A DNA stretch of 64,000 bases from Panorpa germanica (Eukaryota; Arthropoda; Insecta; Mecoptera; Panorpidae). This document shows, piece after piece, positions 62,864-64,000 of the stretch; within the stretch, counting starts at the first letter, position 1, and every line of letters starts with the position of its first letter. Where the stretch lies: the NCBI GenBank assembly GCA_963678705.1, contig OY783203.1, positions 3,348,001 through 3,412,000 on the forward strand, read 5' to 3'. The notes under the pieces were generated by a model. The model did no database searches, had not been told where the DNA came from, and saw only the letters and a list, made by a program, of their open reading frames with translations. A program made the position numbers and the translations under genes.

Positions 62864-64000
62864 GTGAGGTGATCATTAATATAATACTACCTACTAATTG
62901 GATATGATAACTAGGTTAAATATCATTATTTAATAAAACATGTGCAGAACCAGATTCTAAGAGAATCTGCGGTTGAATGGATTTGTAATGTTACATCTAA
63001 TCTAAAATTAAACTTTAAAAAAATTATAACATTAAGACCAAAAACCAAAAGAAAACTAAAAAGAAATGATTTTTTTTCAAATGTGTGACGTCACAACAGG
63101 GTGTGATGTAATTTATGGATAACCCCTTATCTTATTATCGAAATTATTTATTATTATGCCAAAATGCGGTGTGTGTAATACACCCACCATATATTCTCCT
63201 GGGATTCCTATATTATTATCCGATGAATACGCTAATGTTACAAAACCTAGTGATATTATTAGATAAATAACAGAAACAACATTTTTTCACAATTACGAGT
63301 AAGTTAGTTACTATTTACCTTTGAAAATTATTCTTTTAATTTAAATCTAATCACAGTAAAAAATCAATATAAATTTTATAAAACTTTCTTTTCGCAAATA
63401 TTATTGCTGGTTTCACAGCTCATAAATCCAAAATTTTAACGATAGTCGTTAGGTTAACAATAATCTAGCCAGAGATTTTCAGCATAGTTAAGTTATCAAT
63501 AAATTTGAGAATCCAGCTACAGCACAATGGGATAATCGGAAGATTATCTATTATACTTAAAAAAAAAAAATTATATGGATCGCCCATATCCGAATCAATT
63601 GGGATCAACGGTAGTTCGGATTCGAGAAAATATGGGAAACTAGAGAATAGTATTTGTAACGGTTTTTTATAATTTTTGTCCGGATTGCCTGTAAAATTTG
63701 CGAAAACATATCGGAAAAAATATTCTTACAGGATTCAGAAGGCAACCTCCGTATTAACGCATATAAATGAATTTCAAACACAGCGTGATGATATTATGCA
63801 CATGGCGATAAGCCGACGCCAATAAAAATTAAACGAATTTGGCGTAGGTCAATTTATTTAGAAGTGCAGAATAGACTTACGTCCTTGATCTTTTTTTTTT
63901 TGCGTTTTGTCTTTGTACGTAATATGCGATGACACTGACCTATTATCTATTATAATAAATATTATTATTTATTTATTATAATATTTTTTTGGTTTTTTTT
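62864..64000. other. Upstream of Nudix gene; no gene seen
   Basis: AT-rich with no recognised protein. GTGTGACGTCACAACAGGGT followed by GTGATGTAATTTATGGATAA CCCC at 63085-63125 looks like the end of the same DNA-element family as 8115-8345. A CATATCCGAATCAATTGGGATC string at 63587-63608 matches the palindrome at 10099. The missing first Nudix exon and promoter may be here but could not be located. Confidence 0.5.
63085..63125. mobile_element. Fragment of a DNA-element end
   Basis: TGTGACGTCACA followed by TGATGTAATTTATGGATAAC CCCTTAT is typical wording of a common insect short element end; compare TGTGACGTCACTG and the AATGGGTTGTCC end at 8115-8345. Single end only. Confidence 0.35.

Overview
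The window is animal nuclear DNA, almost certainly insect. Genes are split by GT-AG introns, non-coding DNA is very AT-rich (by eye roughly 70-75% A+T), and the encoded proteins are conserved metazoan proteins close to insect versions. TA-flanked mariner remnants, short inverted-repeat elements and small to medium introns fit an insect, possibly a hymenopteran. I cannot name the species from the sequence alone.

Layout. (1) 43-15838, plus strand: the last 21 coding exons of an inositol 1,4,5-trisphosphate receptor (IP3R/Itpr), about 1143 residues covering the late regulatory region, six-helix channel, selectivity filter, linker zinc finger and C-terminal coiled coil; the N-terminal part lies upstream of the window. 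(2) 16002-25427: intergenic, with a TA microsatellite, a 308-bp-period satellite and one possible two-exon micro-gene. (3) 25428-28715, minus: complete eIF2D (10 exons, 581 aa). (4) 28716-33799: AT-rich spacer with a MITE and the probable 3' UTR of the next gene. (5) 33800-38630, minus: complete Myt1 kinase (9 exons, about 515 aa). (6) 39922-49523, plus: complete ceramide glucosyltransferase GlcT (7 exons, 397 aa), divergent from Myt1 across a 1.3-kb intergenic promoter region. (7) 49640-59139: gene-free DNA dominated by a 4.3-kb giant inverted repeat whose arms are themselves tandem arrays of a 146-bp unit. (8) 59140-62850, minus: a DUF4743-type Nudix hydrolase whose first exon is not identified. 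(9) 62864-64000: no gene seen.

The genes are unrelated housekeeping and signalling genes (ER calcium release, tRNA delivery/ribosome recycling, Cdk1 inhibition, glycosphingolipid synthesis, nucleotide pyrophosphate hydrolysis); nothing suggests an operon or a joint pathway.

Most interesting items: the 146-bp-unit foldback locus at 50640-54920, which could give long double-stranded RNA; a 45-nt in-frame IP3R exon at the position of the vertebrate IP3R1 SII splice insert; a duplicated 33-nt mini-exon in the next-but-one IP3R intron; a compact hairpin at 50240-50299; and the 308-bp higher-order satellite. Exon limits were read by eye from splice consensus and protein conservation, so single-base errors are possible where noted.
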